Positions 26,207-36,273 of a DNA stretch of 64,000 bases are shown here, in pieces; position 1 is the stretch's first letter, and each line of letters begins with the position of its first letter. Source of the DNA: Virgibacillus ndiopensis (GTDB taxonomy: Bacteria > Bacillota > Bacilli > Bacillales > Amphibacillaceae). The stretch spans positions 496,001-560,000 of the forward strand of contig NZ_FZMZ01000005.1 of the NCBI RefSeq assembly GCF_900187325.1. Reading direction: 5' to 3'. A program made the position numbers and the translations under genes. Below the pieces are notes generated by a model. The model made no database searches. It was not told where the DNA came from and was given only the letters and a program-made list of their open reading frames with translations.

Positions 26207-26446
26207 TTACCCTTCTTCGTAAAATTTACGATTTAGTGCAATATATTCATTTTCTTCTTCTGGGACTTCGTCTTCCATATAGATTGCCTCTACAGGACAT
26301 ACAGCTTCACAGGCTCCGCAATCAATACATATATCAGGATCGATATAAAACATATCTTTACCTTCTTCTATACAATCAACAGGGCATACTTCTACGCATT
26401 CACCTGCTTTTTCATCTTTACAGGGCGATGTAATGACAAATGCCAA
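26207..26446 (-). CDS. fdxA: Ferredoxin with 3Fe-4S and 4Fe-4S centres
   Basis: A 79-aa electron carrier. Cysteines are at 9, 17, 21, 25 and 40, 43, 46, 50. The first group (C-x7-C-x3-C) lacks the usual C-x2-C-x2-C spacing, which is typical of 7-iron ferredoxins; the second (CIDCGACEAVCP) is a standard [4Fe-4S] set. The acidic C-terminus (EDEVPEEENEY) is typical of the family. GGAGGAGA precedes the start. It is monocistronic. Confidence 0.92.
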   Translation of the reverse strand: MAFVITSPCKDEKAGECVEVCPVDCIEEGKDMFYIDPDICIDCGACEAVCPVEAIYMEDEVPEEENEYIALNRKFYEEG

Positions 26447-26639
26447 CTAAATCTCCTCCTCATGTTTCAATTTAGCAATTTGTATTGAAATAGTTTATAA
26501 AAAAATTGTCATTAGCTATTATAGCTTATTTTACCTACTAATTGAAAGATGAAACAATCTATTATTAACTAATTAATCATCTTTTTTATATCATTTACAT
26601 AAAGATTAGTATTTACATCTTTAAAAGGGGCGAAAAATA

Positions 26640-27830
26640 ATGGAAGTGACAATTCGATATAATGACTCGTTCTGGTATTTTAGTCAACTCTTTGATATAC
26701 CTCTATTACTAATAGAAAACTCTAATCCACAGATAAATGCGAAACAGTTACCTATTGGTGGGCGAATCCAAATTCCGGGATATATGTTAAAAGAATATGA
26801 TATAAAAGAAGATGATTCATTTTGGGAAATCGCGATAACTAATAATATTCCAATGGACGCATTGTTTTTAGTAAATCCATTTGTTGATCAATATACCCTA
26901 AAAGTTGGACAAACAATTCATATTCCACAGAGAGTGAACGATTTACTTATTACTAAAGTTGAACAATATACATATGAAAAAATGCTGCAGGATCTAGGAC
27001 AATTGCAAGAGGTTTATCCTTTCTTATTTAGTCAGTCTATTGGTCAGTCAGTATTGGGGAAAGAATTGGTAGAAATAAAAGTTGGCAATGGGAAAAAGCA
27101 AGTCCATCTCAACGGCTCATTCCATGCAAATGAATGGATCACAACTCCTGTCATTATGCAGTTTTTAAATCAATATGCTATGTCCTTAACAAATAATATA
27201 TCAATAAGAGGAATTTATATGCTTCCATTATATATCGATACTACCTTGTCTCTTGTACCAATGGTTAATCCGGATGGAGTAAATCTAGTATTAAATGGCT
27301 CGGCGGCAGCTGGAATCTATCAACAAGAAGTACGTCAAATAAATAATTATTGTGATGATTTTTCAAATTGGAAAGCGAACATCAAAGGTGTTGATCTTAA
27401 TAAGCAATTTCCAGCATTGTGGGAAGTAGAAGCGGCTCGTAAACCGACATCGCCAGAGCCAAGAGATTTTCCAGGTCACAAACCGTTTTCGGAACCAGAG
27501 TCAATCGCAATGGCAGAATTAGCTAGGACAAGAAAATTTGATCGTTTAAATGCATTTCATACACAGGGAAAAGAAATTTATTGGGGATTTGAAGGCTATA
27601 CTCCACCTACATCTAAGATAATTGTAGAGGAATACAAGAGGGTGAGCGGGTATCTTCCGGTAAGATACATTGATAATTATGCAGGTTATAAAGATTGGTA
27701 CATGCAAGAATACCAAAAATCTGGCTTCACCATCGAATTAGGAATTGGGGTGAATCCATTACCAATTGAGCAGTATCCTGAAATATATCAAGAAAGTTTA
27801 GGCATTATGCTAGCAAACTTATATTTATAA
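26640..27830 (+). CDS. LysM-M14 peptidoglycan endopeptidase (ENP1/YqgT-like)
   Basis: A 396-aa enzyme that, in its family, cleaves the gamma-D-Glu-meso-DAP bond of wall peptides. Two LysM-like repeats (about 1-47 and 52-100, each ending IQIPG / IHIPQR) precede an M14 zinc carboxypeptidase domain. Zinc ligands are seen in NGSFHANEWITTP (HxxE) and FHTQGKE, and the catalytic Glu in FTIELGIG. There is no signal peptide, as in the sporulation homologue. AAAGGGGCG precedes the ATG. Confidence 0.9.
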   Translation: MEVTIRYNDSFWYFSQLFDIPLLLIENSNPQINAKQLPIGGRIQIPGYMLKEYDIKEDDSFWEIAITNNIPMDALFLVNPFVDQYTLKVGQTIHIPQRVNDLLITKVEQYTYEKMLQDLGQLQEVYPFLFSQSIGQSVLGKELVEIKVGNGKKQVHLNGSFHANEWITTPVIMQFLNQYAMSLTNNISIRGIYMLPLYIDTTLSLVPMVNPDGVNLVLNGSAAAGIYQQEVRQINNYCDDFSNWKANIKGVDLNKQFPALWEVEAARKPTSPEPRDFPGHKPFSEPESIAMAELARTRKFDRLNAFHTQGKEIYWGFEGYTPPTSKIIVEEYKRVSGYLPVRYIDNYAGYKDWYMQEYQKSGFTIELGIGVNPLPIEQYPEIYQESLGIMLANLYL

Positions 27831-28379
27831 TCAGTCCCATAAACATTGTACTATCTGCTCATTGTTATCTATTTGCACTAAATAAATATCAGGATTTCTT
27901 AAATTTTTCCATTTGTTAAAGCCAAACGTATCATCGTATTGTTTTAATAATAATGCAATTAGGTTTCCATGACTAACTAAAATAACATTTGTTAAACTAT
28001 CATTATTAAAAATATCATCTAGTACGTTAGAAACACGTTTTATTGCATCATTTGCAGATTCCCCACCAGGCAAAGTGAAATCTAAATCTATAAATGACTG
28101 TTCTAATACTTCTATCCAGTCATCGATTGGTTCTTCACTTAAAATTCGCTCTTTTAAAAGCTCGTTTACCTCTATTTGCAAATTGTTGTTTTCAGCAAAG
28201 GGTTTAATGCTTTCTATTGCACGTAAATATGGACTGGAAACTATTTTGTCAAACCTTACATTTTGTTCTGTAAAAAAATTTGAAAGTAGACGCGCTTGTC
28301 TAATCCCTTCGTTTGTTAATGGGGAATCTCTATGTTGTCCTTCTGCCGAACAATGGCGAACTACATAAATATTTTTCAA
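27831..28379 (-). CDS. Histidine phosphatase family protein
   Basis: A 182-aa phosphoglycerate-mutase-like phosphatase. The catalytic motif is VVRHCSAEGQ (RHx near residue 8), with a second His in LVSHGNLIALL and the Arg in SSPYLRAIES. The substrate cannot be told. It converges on the M14 peptidase gene with no space between the stop codons. Confidence 0.88.
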   Translation of the reverse strand: MKNIYVVRHCSAEGQHRDSPLTNEGIRQARLLSNFFTEQNVRFDKIVSSPYLRAIESIKPFAENNNLQIEVNELLKERILSEEPIDDWIEVLEQSFIDLDFTLPGGESANDAIKRVSNVLDDIFNNDSLTNVILVSHGNLIALLLKQYDDTFGFNKWKNLRNPDIYLVQIDNNEQIVQCLWD

Positions 28380-28561
28380 TACGATTCAGTCCCTTTTATG
28401 GTTATAGTGAGTCGACTATGATTCGTAGAAATATATAATATTGAATAATTAAAAATAATAAATAAATTATAGCATTAATAATGTTAATAGAAAACACTTT
28501 TATCACAGGTTATACAAATTAAATTAATTTTATACAAAAAAATAACAGGATAAAATTCCTG

Positions 28562-28768
28562 TTATCTTTCTTCTTTAAAATAATCTTTTCTAAATCCACC
28601 AATTCGATTGCTATTGTCAATAATAAAATAAAATTCTTCTGTTTCATTTTTTACATCGTACATTTTTCCAGGAGTTAATTTATTATGTACGATAAACTTC
28701 TTGGCATTGGCATGCACACATTCAATTTGTTTTATTGTATCTCTTTTCTCCCAATTTAGATGAATCAT
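28562..28768 (-). CDS. Small conserved protein, DUF6501-like
   Basis: A 68-aa soluble protein: VHANAKKFIVHNKLTPGKMY, then KNETEEFYFIIDNSNRIGGF. I recall this pattern as a small Bacillaceae family of unknown function (DUF6501), but could not check. It is followed by a short A/T-flanked palindrome and lies upstream of nothing obvious. Confidence 0.7.
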   Translation of the reverse strand: MIHLNWEKRDTIKQIECVHANAKKFIVHNKLTPGKMYDVKNETEEFYFIIDNSNRIGGFRKDYFKEER

Positions 28769-28819
28769 GAATTATCACTTCACTTCCCGTTTTAGTTTAC
28801 ATAATATATTTATTGTAAA

Positions 28820-29779
28820 TCAATCAAATAAATACAAATATTTTTCATATCCTTCTTCAGCCATCTTCTCTTTTGGAATAAAGCGCATTGCCGCAGAATT
28901 CATACAATATCGAAGACCACCTTGTTCTTGCGGACCGTCATTAAAAACATGACCAAGATGTGAATTCCCTTCTTTACTTCTTACTTCAGTGCGAATCATC
29001 CCGTGTGATGTATCTGTCTTTTCGGAGACATGGTAATGGTCAACGGGCTTGGTAAAGCTTGGCCAACCACAGCCTGCATCAAATTTATCTTTTGATGAGA
29101 ACAAAATTTCACCGGAAACAATCTCTACATATATTCCCTCTTTTTCATTATCCCAATATTCATTTTGAAACGGTCTCTCCGTCCCATTTTCTTGTGTTAC
29201 ACTATATTGAACGGGGGTTAACTTCGCCTTTAAATTTTCTTTGTTAACAGACTTGTTCCAATTTTTCTTGATAAAATCTTCTCTTCCAGAGCCTTTTTTA
29301 TACAAACGATAGTGGAATGAATTCGTTTTGTAATAGTCTTGATGCTTATCCTCAGCTGGATAAAAGGTTTTGGCTGGAAGTATCTTTGTAACGATAGGTT
29401 TTGAAAACTTTCCACTCGCTTCTAATTGTTGTTTCGAGATTTGAGCAACTTCTTTTTGTTTCTCATTGTGATAAAAAATTGCCGTTTGATAGGATTCACC
29501 CCTATCGTTAAATTGTCCACCAGCATCTGTAGGATCTATTTGCTTCCAAAACGTATCAACAATACTTTCATACGGCATGATGGTTGGATCAAACGTAATT
29601 TGCACTGCTTCTAGGTGCCCAGTAGTATTTGAGCAAACTTGTTCATAAGTTGGGTTTTCAACTGTTCCACCCGTATAACCAGAAACAACACTTATAATGC
29701 CTGGTCGTTGATCGTAAGGTTCTACCATACACCAAAAACATCCCCCAGCAAATGTTGCAATTTCGTTATTACTAGTCAT
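28820..29779 (-). CDS. msrAB: Bifunctional methionine sulfoxide reductase MsrA-MsrB
   Basis: Repairs both S and R methionine sulfoxides. The product is 319 aa: an MsrA domain (about 5-165) with the catalytic Cys 14 in [12 protein letters not shown], and an MsrB domain (about 180-319) with catalytic Cys 292 in [13 protein letters not shown]. The MsrB part has a single Cys in AGCGWPSF instead of paired zinc cysteines, so it is the form without zinc. In B. subtilis these are two genes; here they are fused in the order MsrA-MsrB. AGGTAAAAG precedes the start. Confidence 0.95.
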   Translation of the reverse strand: MTSNNEIATFAGGCFWCMVEPYDQRPGIISVVSGYTGGTVENPTYEQVCSNTTGHLEAVQITFDPTIMPYESIVDTFWKQIDPTDAGGQFNDRGESYQTAIFYHNEKQKEVAQISKQQLEASGKFSKPIVTKILPAKTFYPAEDKHQDYYKTNSFHYRLYKKGSGREDFIKKNWNKSVNKENLKAKLTPVQYSVTQENGTERPFQNEYWDNEKEGIYVEIVSGEILFSSKDKFDAGCGWPSFTKPVDHYHVSEKTDTSHGMIRTEVRSKEGNSHLGHVFNDGPQEQGGLRYCMNSAAMRFIPKEKMAEEGYEKYLYLFD

Positions 29780-29859
29780 TCTTTTACCTCCAGTGCATTT
29801 TTTCTTATCCCTATTGTTCCCCTATTCATAAAAAAAATCAAGTGGTGTGCTTCATTATA

Positions 29860-30327
29860 TTATATATATAGCTTTGGTTTAGATAAACCCTGCCTGGATT
29901 TATTACTATTTTTTGTTTGCTCTTCCGTGTAGGAAGACTCAACCTTTATATCCATACTTTCGTTATCATGGGATTCAGTATCAATGTTTGTCTCATCATC
30001 GTCATCTTCCTTAAGAGCCTTCATTAATTTATACATCTTTGGAAGATTTTTAACCATTGGACCATATTGCTGAACGACTGGAGCAGTAGATTGAACCACT
30101 TTTAGGACCTGCTGAACATTGTTTATCGTACTTGACAGTCCACCTACAGCACGTGCTGGCAAGGCCCCCTGCTGTATCCCCTGCGAAGGTAAAAAACGTT
30201 GTAACATATGCTGTATAGTATTGCCCCGTGGAGGAGAAAACCCCTGACTTGGAAACATTGTATTATTTGGCATTCGCTGCATTTGATTAACAGGAAAATT
30301 TGGTGGACGCTGAATTGGAAATACCAT
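29860..30327 (-). CDS. yqfQ: VrrA/YqfQ-like protein
   Basis: About 155 aa. It is rich in Pro, Gln and Met at the N-terminus (FPIQRPPNFPVNQMQRMPN), with a helical middle (VVQQYGPMVKNLPKMYKLMK), an acidic segment (EDDDDETNID) and the conserved end KPKLYI. This is the layout of the YqfQ/VrrA family of spore formers, thought to be coat-related. I prefer ATG 30327 (MVFPIQ), behind AGAGGG, to the upstream frame start at 30357. Confidence 0.8.
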   Translation of the reverse strand: MVFPIQRPPNFPVNQMQRMPNNTMFPSQGFSPPRGNTIQHMLQRFLPSQGIQQGALPARAVGGLSSTINNVQQVLKVVQSTAPVVQQYGPMVKNLPKMYKLMKALKEDDDDETNIDTESHDNESMDIKVESSYTEEQTKNSNKSRQGLSKPKLYI

Positions 30328-30445
30328 ATTAATCCCTCTTTTCATATTAATTATCAAGATTATTGTACGTTATGAACCACAAAGCGTGTAGGCATCGAAC
30401 CTACAATTATAAACATATATCTATGTATATCTTTAAATCGTATAA

Positions 30446-30483
30446 AAAAGAAAAAGTCCCTGCCTTGGAGGCAAAGACTTTTA
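30446..30483 (-). terminator. Terminator of the 26-aa gene
   Basis: An AAGTCTTTGCC / GGCAGGGACTT stem on the minus strand, then TTTTTC and six more T. Confidence 0.8.
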
Positions 30484-30506
30484 AATGATTTGTCAATAAA
30501 GTTTTG

Positions 30507-30587
30507 TTATTCAGTGATAACCTCAGATGCGATTATGAACCCAATGGTGCCAGTAAAGATTAATCCAAACATAATTAATGGAAACAT
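30507..30587 (-). CDS. Very small membrane peptide, 26 aa
   Basis: ATG 30587 stands 6 bases after AGAGAGGG. The peptide starts MFPLIMFGLIFTGTIGFIIA and ends SEVITE, a single membrane helix with a short polar end. A clear terminator follows about 25 bases after the stop, so this is an independent transcription unit between sbcC and yqfQ. I do not recognise the family. Small single-helix proteins often tune larger membrane complexes, but nothing links this one to a partner. Confidence 0.6.
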   Translation of the reverse strand: MFPLIMFGLIFTGTIGFIIASEVITE

Positions 30588-30773
30588 ATTATCCCTCTCT
30601 TTCTCAAGTTCATACTTTTATTATAAACTTGATTAGTTGAAAAAGGAGATTAAAGTTTTGACGATTTTCCGAAAAATAATTTAGGGAATATTTCACTAAC
30701 TATTTCCCGGGCAACCGCAGGATATTACAATTTACCTAGATAATATTGACGATTTTTGACGAAATATAACGAA

Positions 30774-33700
30774 CTACGTGGATAATTGCCTTTGATATTG
30801 ATTTTCTTGTCCAAATGTGAAAGCAAGTCTTGAACCTTTGTGTGATGGTTTAATTTGCAGTTTTGCATGGATTTCATTTTTTAATTGTGGTACATGAGAA
30901 ATAATTCCTAGTAAACGATTGCTCTCTTGTAAATCCTTTAAACAATCAATCGCTTGCTGCAACGATATTTCATCTAATGTACCAAATCCTTCATCAATAA
31001 ATAATGTATCCATTTGAACTCCGCCTGCATGTGCCTGTACGACATCTGCTAAACCTAGTGCTAAACTAAGAGCCGCTTTAAACCCCTCTCCACCGGAAAG
31101 CGTTTTGACGGAACGCTGTTGCCCAGTGTGATGATCCAGTACCTCAAGATCCAAGCCGCTTTGGGCACCACGCTTTGCAACTTGCCCACTACGAATAAGC
31201 TGATAGCGATGCTCTGTCAACCGATCTAGTCTAGTGTTGGCCTGAATTAATATTTCATCTAAAAAGGATGCTAAAACATATCGTTCAAAGGATAGTTTTA
31301 ATTGGTTATTACCATGAGCTAAATCTGCTAATTCTCCGATTGTAAAATAGTTTTCAGTCAAGTGTTTTTGTTTACTTAATTTTTCCTGGATATTGTTTTC
31401 AACCAGATGATCATTATTTATCTTTAACCGCAATGAATGAATTGTGTCACTGGTATTTTGTAATTCTATTTGTTTCTCCTCCACCAGTTGTTCAAGTTCT
31501 TGTACATTGGGTCTAGAATGATTACCAATTTGTTTTTTTAATTCATTAAGCCTGAACTTTATTTGTTCTGTTCTAGTATCATATGCTTTCACTTTACTTT
31601 CAATTATTTTTTGCTCTTCTGATGACAGTTTAGCTTCCTGATAGGTTTCAATTGTTTGAAATCCACTTACATTAATAGCTTGAGAAAACAGCTTATATTG
31701 TTTTTCAAAACTTGCTCTATTATTTTCTTCAAAATGCTTTTGTTGATCTAAAATAGTTTTCTCCTTTTGTAATTCATCATACGATCTCTTGTATTGCTGA
31801 CTTATGTTTTCCCAACTTGCTATTTGATGATTCAATGTTTGTTCCATCTCATTAATTTGGTTCTTAAAGTCATTTGCGTCTTGAATATCTTTCGGTAATT
31901 GTTTAGCTAATTCTTCTAGTCTTGTTTCCATTTTGACCGTTTCACTTGATACTTTTTGAAAGTTAATTAGTAGTTGATCAAACGTTTGTTTAATTTTTTC
32001 TTTCTTATTTTTGTATCCATTTCGTTGCATTCTAAGTTCTTGTAAATTTGTTAACTCCTGTTCTAATGTGACAGTTTCTTGCTTTAAGGCTAAAACTTTA
32101 TCTTTCCATTTATTGCAAGTATCCAGTATAACCTTATCGTCAAGTTCTGTGAGCTCATTACTTATTTGGTCATAGAGTTTCATTACGGTTATACGTTGAC
32201 TTTGTCCGTCAGATTTACATTCAGCAAATTTTTCTTGAAACTGTAAATATTCTTTCTCGTTTAACTGAAGGTCTTTTTTCAATTGCTCTAGTTCACTTTC
32301 GCGAATAGTTTCTTCATTTGCCACTACTTTATCGGGATGTTCTATCGATCCACAAACCGGACATGGTTTACCATCTTCTAAATGATGGGCAATTAGAACA
32401 GCATATTGTTTCTTTTGTTCCTCATCCTTTGTATTATATTGCGCTCGTAATTTTTCCAATTTTGTAAGCTTTTCATGATGTTTTTGCTGATATATTTTAT
32501 AGCTTTTACGTAATTCCTGTAATTTGCTGTTTTCCGCGTATAAATTTTCAAGCTGCTTAATTAGATCTTTTCCCTTATCTAGTTCTTGCCGTTTCATATA
32601 ATATGTTTTCGTTAATTCCTGTTCTTTATTTAGCTTATCTTCCATACGTTCCATTTCATTATCAATGTGTATAATCTCTTTTTCTATGGAATTAATTTGT
32701 CTCTGCTGTTGTTCTTTTTTTGAATTGATTTGTTTTGCACTCTTTTGCAAGTCCAAATAATTATTTACTTGATCTAATTGAGATTTGGCAAGTTTAACTT
32801 TTTCTTTTAATCTTTCACGTTCCGATTCTTTGCTTGCAGCTTCATTATAAGTAAATTCAATTGATTTATACTTCTTTCTAAGTGATTCTACCTTTTCTTG
32901 TTGTTGTGTAAATTTAGTTAGTTGATCTTGCCATTCTTTTTTACGTGCATTACTTTGGTTTTCAAGTGGCATAATCTCTATGGCTTTTTGTGCTAATTTA
33001 AGTTTCTCTTTATTTTGTAAAATTCTGTTCGCAGTCTCATTTAATTCAGACTGTTCTTTTTGTAGTTTCATTTGTTCAACAAACTTTTCTTCAAGTGTTT
33101 TACCCGCAAGCAGTTTATTTTGAGCGTTATTTAACACTTGTTGTTGTTGAATTTTTTGCTTATCGCATCCTGCTAACTTTTCTTTTGTTCGGTTAATTTC
33201 TTGTACTAGCTTTTCTTTAATAATTTCGATTGAGTCCTCGTTACTGATTTCCAGTTCAGTCCATTGTATTTTTGTTATTTCATATTGAATAGTTTGTTCA
33301 ATATGTTCAATCTCTTCTTTTAATTCTTTTGATTGAAGCTTTAATTCTTCTGTTATTTTTTCATAAAAATAGGTATGGAAAATTTTCTGTAGGATTGCTT
33401 CTCTTTCCTTACTATTTTCAGAAATTAATTTTCGAAATTCACCTTGAGGTATTAAAACCATTTTACGAAATTGCTCGTAATCAAATCCTAATTTGGCTTC
33501 AATTGTTTCATTTACTTCCTTAATCCTGGATGAAATTAATGTTGTAGTATCATCTGTAACCTCGTACAAAATTGCTTTTGCAGGTTCCTCTGTATAACCA
33601 TCGCCACGTTCTTTTTTCTTTTGTTGCTTTGGATTACGGATAACTTCATATTTTTTCTGATTCAGTGTAAAACGGAATTGTACCTCTGTTGGTTCATCTA

Positions 33701-33917
33701 TTGTTGCAAAATGACTTCTTAATGAGTCCTGATCACGATCAGATCCGCTTGCACGTCCATAAAGTGCATAGCATATGGCATCAAATATAGTGGTTTTGCC
33801 TGCACCTGTTGGACCCGTTATAAGAAAAATAGATTCACCGCCTAATTCAGTAAAATCGATTTCTTGCTTCTCCCAATAAGGACCAAATGCTCTAAGACTT
33901 AACGAAAGGGCTCGCAC
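30774..33917 (-). CDS. sbcC: SbcC exonuclease subunit (Rad50-like ATPase)
   Basis: A 1047-aa SMC-type ATPase that, with SbcD, cuts hairpins and processes DNA ends. Walker A is in ITGPTGAGKTTIFDAI (about 33-48), two long coiled coils flank a zinc hook CPVC (about residue 520, GKPCPVCGSIEHP), the signature is KTLSGGEGFKAALSL and Walker B is TLFIDEGFGTLDE. The start is GTG 33917, 6 bases after GAGGGG; it begins 1 base after the sbcD stop. Confidence 0.96.
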   Translation of the reverse strand: MRALSLSLRAFGPYWEKQEIDFTELGGESIFLITGPTGAGKTTIFDAICYALYGRASGSDRDQDSLRSHFATIDEPTEVQFRFTLNQKKYEVIRNPKQQKKKERGDGYTEEPAKAILYEVTDDTTTLISSRIKEVNETIEAKLGFDYEQFRKMVLIPQGEFRKLISENSKEREAILQKIFHTYFYEKITEELKLQSKELKEEIEHIEQTIQYEITKIQWTELEISNEDSIEIIKEKLVQEINRTKEKLAGCDKQKIQQQQVLNNAQNKLLAGKTLEEKFVEQMKLQKEQSELNETANRILQNKEKLKLAQKAIEIMPLENQSNARKKEWQDQLTKFTQQQEKVESLRKKYKSIEFTYNEAASKESERERLKEKVKLAKSQLDQVNNYLDLQKSAKQINSKKEQQQRQINSIEKEIIHIDNEMERMEDKLNKEQELTKTYYMKRQELDKGKDLIKQLENLYAENSKLQELRKSYKIYQQKHHEKLTKLEKLRAQYNTKDEEQKKQYAVLIAHHLEDGKPCPVCGSIEHPDKVVANEETIRESELEQLKKDLQLNEKEYLQFQEKFAECKSDGQSQRITVMKLYDQISNELTELDDKVILDTCNKWKDKVLALKQETVTLEQELTNLQELRMQRNGYKNKKEKIKQTFDQLLINFQKVSSETVKMETRLEELAKQLPKDIQDANDFKNQINEMEQTLNHQIASWENISQQYKRSYDELQKEKTILDQQKHFEENNRASFEKQYKLFSQAINVSGFQTIETYQEAKLSSEEQKIIESKVKAYDTRTEQIKFRLNELKKQIGNHSRPNVQELEQLVEEKQIELQNTSDTIHSLRLKINNDHLVENNIQEKLSKQKHLTENYFTIGELADLAHGNNQLKLSFERYVLASFLDEILIQANTRLDRLTEHRYQLIRSGQVAKRGAQSGLDLEVLDHHTGQQRSVKTLSGGEGFKAALSLALGLADVVQAHAGGVQMDTLFIDEGFGTLDEISLQQAIDCLKDLQESNRLLGIISHVPQLKNEIHAKLQIKPSHKGSRLAFTFGQENQYQRQLST

Positions 33918-33918
33918 G

Positions 33919-35070
33919 TTATTCCCCTCTTTCTTTTTCCATTAATTTTGTTACAACTTTCTCAACTTGTTCTCTGTTTTCATTGGGAATAGGAACACCT
34001 TTGATTTCCTCATAAAAAGATGCAAATAGCTCTGAATGAGATTTTGATTGTTTTTGCCTAATTCGTTTTAAATCTAGTAAGCTATTTTTCGATTCTAAGG
34101 TTTTTCGTTCCAGGCGTAATATATTAGGATAAACTTTTCGGAGCTTATTCATTGGATCAATAATTTGTCCTTCGTCTAATAAACGAATATGTAGATAGTC
34201 ATCCGTTTTTCCAATTGGATCATTAATTAACTTATCAAAGTAACCCTCTACAACTCGCATATCATGTTTAGGTATTAAAGGAATTATCGACAGGTCACAA
34301 TTTCCGTTTTCATCCAAATCAACGATTGTAACCGACTTTCTGTGATTTGCTTCTGAGAAAGAATATTTTAAAATTGATCCACTGTAACGAATTACATCAC
34401 TTGTGACACGTTGTGCCTGATGCAAATGACCAAATGCCACATAGGAAAAATCGCTAAACAGTGATACATCAATATACGGACTTCCTCCAACCATTGATAA
34501 ACGTTCTTCCGATTCAGATTCCATTCCACCTGCTAAAAAAGCATGTCCAACAAATACATGACGATCACTCATATTGTTGGATTGTTTAATAGTATTTATA
34601 ATGGCCTCAAATGCGGAATGGTGTGAATTTATAGTGTCATCATCTAATAATTGTCTAACTTCTGCCGGTTCTACATACGGAATCAAATGAAAATGAACTG
34701 GACCAAATGAATCATATAAGACAATTGGTTTTAATTGTTCTGTTAACTTAGTCTCCATGTACAGCTGTTGTGTACGAAATAGCTGATTCCCAAACTCTAA
34801 TCGATCTGGACTATCATGATTGCCAGCTATTGCAAGAACGGGTATTTTGAAATCTACAATTAGACTTGTTAATATTTTGTTTAACACCTCAACAGCTTCC
34901 TTTGGAGGTATTGCCCGATCATATAAATCACCCGCAATAATAATGACATCTGGTTGCTCCGATTTTATAATTTCTAACAGTTGATTTAGAATATATTCCT
35001 GTTCCTCTGTCATGTGAACACTATTAACAATTTTACCTAAATGCCAATCTGCCGTATGTACTATTTTCAT
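33919..35070 (-). CDS. sbcD: SbcD nuclease subunit (Mre11-like)
   Basis: A 383-aa metallophosphoesterase nuclease. Metal-binding motifs in order: HTADWHLGK, IAGDLYDRAIPP, AIAGNHDSPDR, FVGHAFLAG, YVAFGHLHQAQ. ATG 35070 follows ACGAGGTGA. The frame is open for 31 more codons upstream, but these lack a binding site and family likeness. It forms an operon with sbcC. Confidence 0.96.
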   Translation of the reverse strand: MKIVHTADWHLGKIVNSVHMTEEQEYILNQLLEIIKSEQPDVIIIAGDLYDRAIPPKEAVEVLNKILTSLIVDFKIPVLAIAGNHDSPDRLEFGNQLFRTQQLYMETKLTEQLKPIVLYDSFGPVHFHLIPYVEPAEVRQLLDDDTINSHHSAFEAIINTIKQSNNMSDRHVFVGHAFLAGGMESESEERLSMVGGSPYIDVSLFSDFSYVAFGHLHQAQRVTSDVIRYSGSILKYSFSEANHRKSVTIVDLDENGNCDLSIIPLIPKHDMRVVEGYFDKLINDPIGKTDDYLHIRLLDEGQIIDPMNKLRKVYPNILRLERKTLESKNSLLDLKRIRQKQSKSHSELFASFYEEIKGVPIPNENREQVEKVVTKLMEKERGE

Positions 35071-35183
35071 TTTAAATTCACCTCGTACAGAATAGTTTAA
35101 CACGATTTTGTCATTTATTGACGTTAATATGGCTGGAGTTTGTAAAAATAAAAGCCCTGGCATAAAAAGCTGCCAGAGCTATA

Positions 35184-35408
35184 TTACTTCTTATATTGAC
35201 TATACAATTCCCAAACCTCATCAAATACAGTTAATGCATTTGGAAATGGACTATTCCACTCTAAGTAATTACTAATTTCCCCATAATCAGTGGAATACTT
35301 TGGAAAATCATGATCATAAAAGATCCAATCAGCCAACCGACTTTTATCATCATGCTTTTTTCCCCGATACGTCAATATATAATGATAAAATGATCGCACA
35401 TTATACAC
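35184..35408 (-). CDS. yozE: YozE-family small protein (UPF0346)
   Basis: A 74-aa protein with the family pattern RSFYHYILTYRG, LADWIFYDHDFPKYS and NYLEWNSPFP. It is a sterile-alpha-motif-like fold of unknown role, widespread in Bacilli. It lies 8 bases after tatC. Confidence 0.88.
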   Translation of the reverse strand: MYNVRSFYHYILTYRGKKHDDKSRLADWIFYDHDFPKYSTDYGEISNYLEWNSPFPNALTVFDEVWELYSQYKK

Positions 35409-35416
35409 CTCATTAA

Positions 35417-36178
35417 TCAGAAGCTATCCTGTTCCATGAATTCCTCATGTTTCTTCAATTTTTTTCTGTAAACAATTCCAGAAAGATAAATACTTGCTTC
35501 ATAAAGAATGATTAATGGAATTGCTACTACAATTTGTAAGACAAAATCTGGTGGTGTTATGACAGCACCAATAATAATTAATATGAAATAAGCATATTTT
35601 CTTGTTTTACGCATGAAATCAGGGGTAAGTACTCCTAATGTTGTTAAAAACATGGCAATTATAGGAATTTCAAATAAAACGGCAAATGGAATGGTAACAT
35701 GTAACAAAAATTTAAAATAGTTACCGAACGTATATAATTCGTTTGCAAACCCATCATTAAGTGATAACAAAAATGGCATTATTAGTTTAGTAAAAACTAT
35801 ATAACCAAATGTAATTCCACCCAAAAATAATAGAAAGACTGCCGGAATATAAGCTAGAGAAGCTTTTCGTTCATTAGACGTTAAACCAGGTTTTATAAAT
35901 AGCCACACCTGAATACAGAGAATTGGTAAAGTACCAGTTATTGCAACTAAACCAGCCATTGTAAAATAAACTGAAATAATATCCGTAGGGCTTGTGAAAT
36001 TTAATGTGAAATCTATATCTTTGATTAAAAAACTATATATTTCTTTAACATAGACAAAACCCAGTCCAAAAAAGATCGCAAAAATAACTACAGTCACAAT
36101 AAGCCTATTTCTTAACTCAGATAAATGCCCAGTTACGTTCATCTCTTTTTCATTTTCAAATTGTTGATCTTCAGACAT
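35417..36178 (-). CDS. tatC: Sec-independent translocase subunit TatC
   Basis: A 253-aa receptor of the twin-arginine translocase, recognising RR signal peptides of folded proteins. Six membrane helices can be traced. The conserved N-terminus is GHLSELRNRLIV, the first periplasmic loop contains SPTDIISVYF, and a later helix pair has FEIPIIAMFLTTLGVLTP. It follows two tatA genes; with yozE it ends this cluster. Confidence 0.95.
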   Translation of the reverse strand: MSEDQQFENEKEMNVTGHLSELRNRLIVTVVIFAIFFGLGFVYVKEIYSFLIKDIDFTLNFTSPTDIISVYFTMAGLVAITGTLPILCIQVWLFIKPGLTSNERKASLAYIPAVFLLFLGGITFGYIVFTKLIMPFLLSLNDGFANELYTFGNYFKFLLHVTIPFAVLFEIPIIAMFLTTLGVLTPDFMRKTRKYAYFILIIIGAVITPPDFVLQIVVAIPLIILYEASIYLSGIVYRKKLKKHEEFMEQDSF

Positions 36179-36273
36179 TGTTATACACTCTCTCCTAGAC
36201 TGTGCTAATTTCTACATTAGCACAAAAGAAGATGTAAGGTTACGTACCCCCTCACACCTTGACTATATATCCA

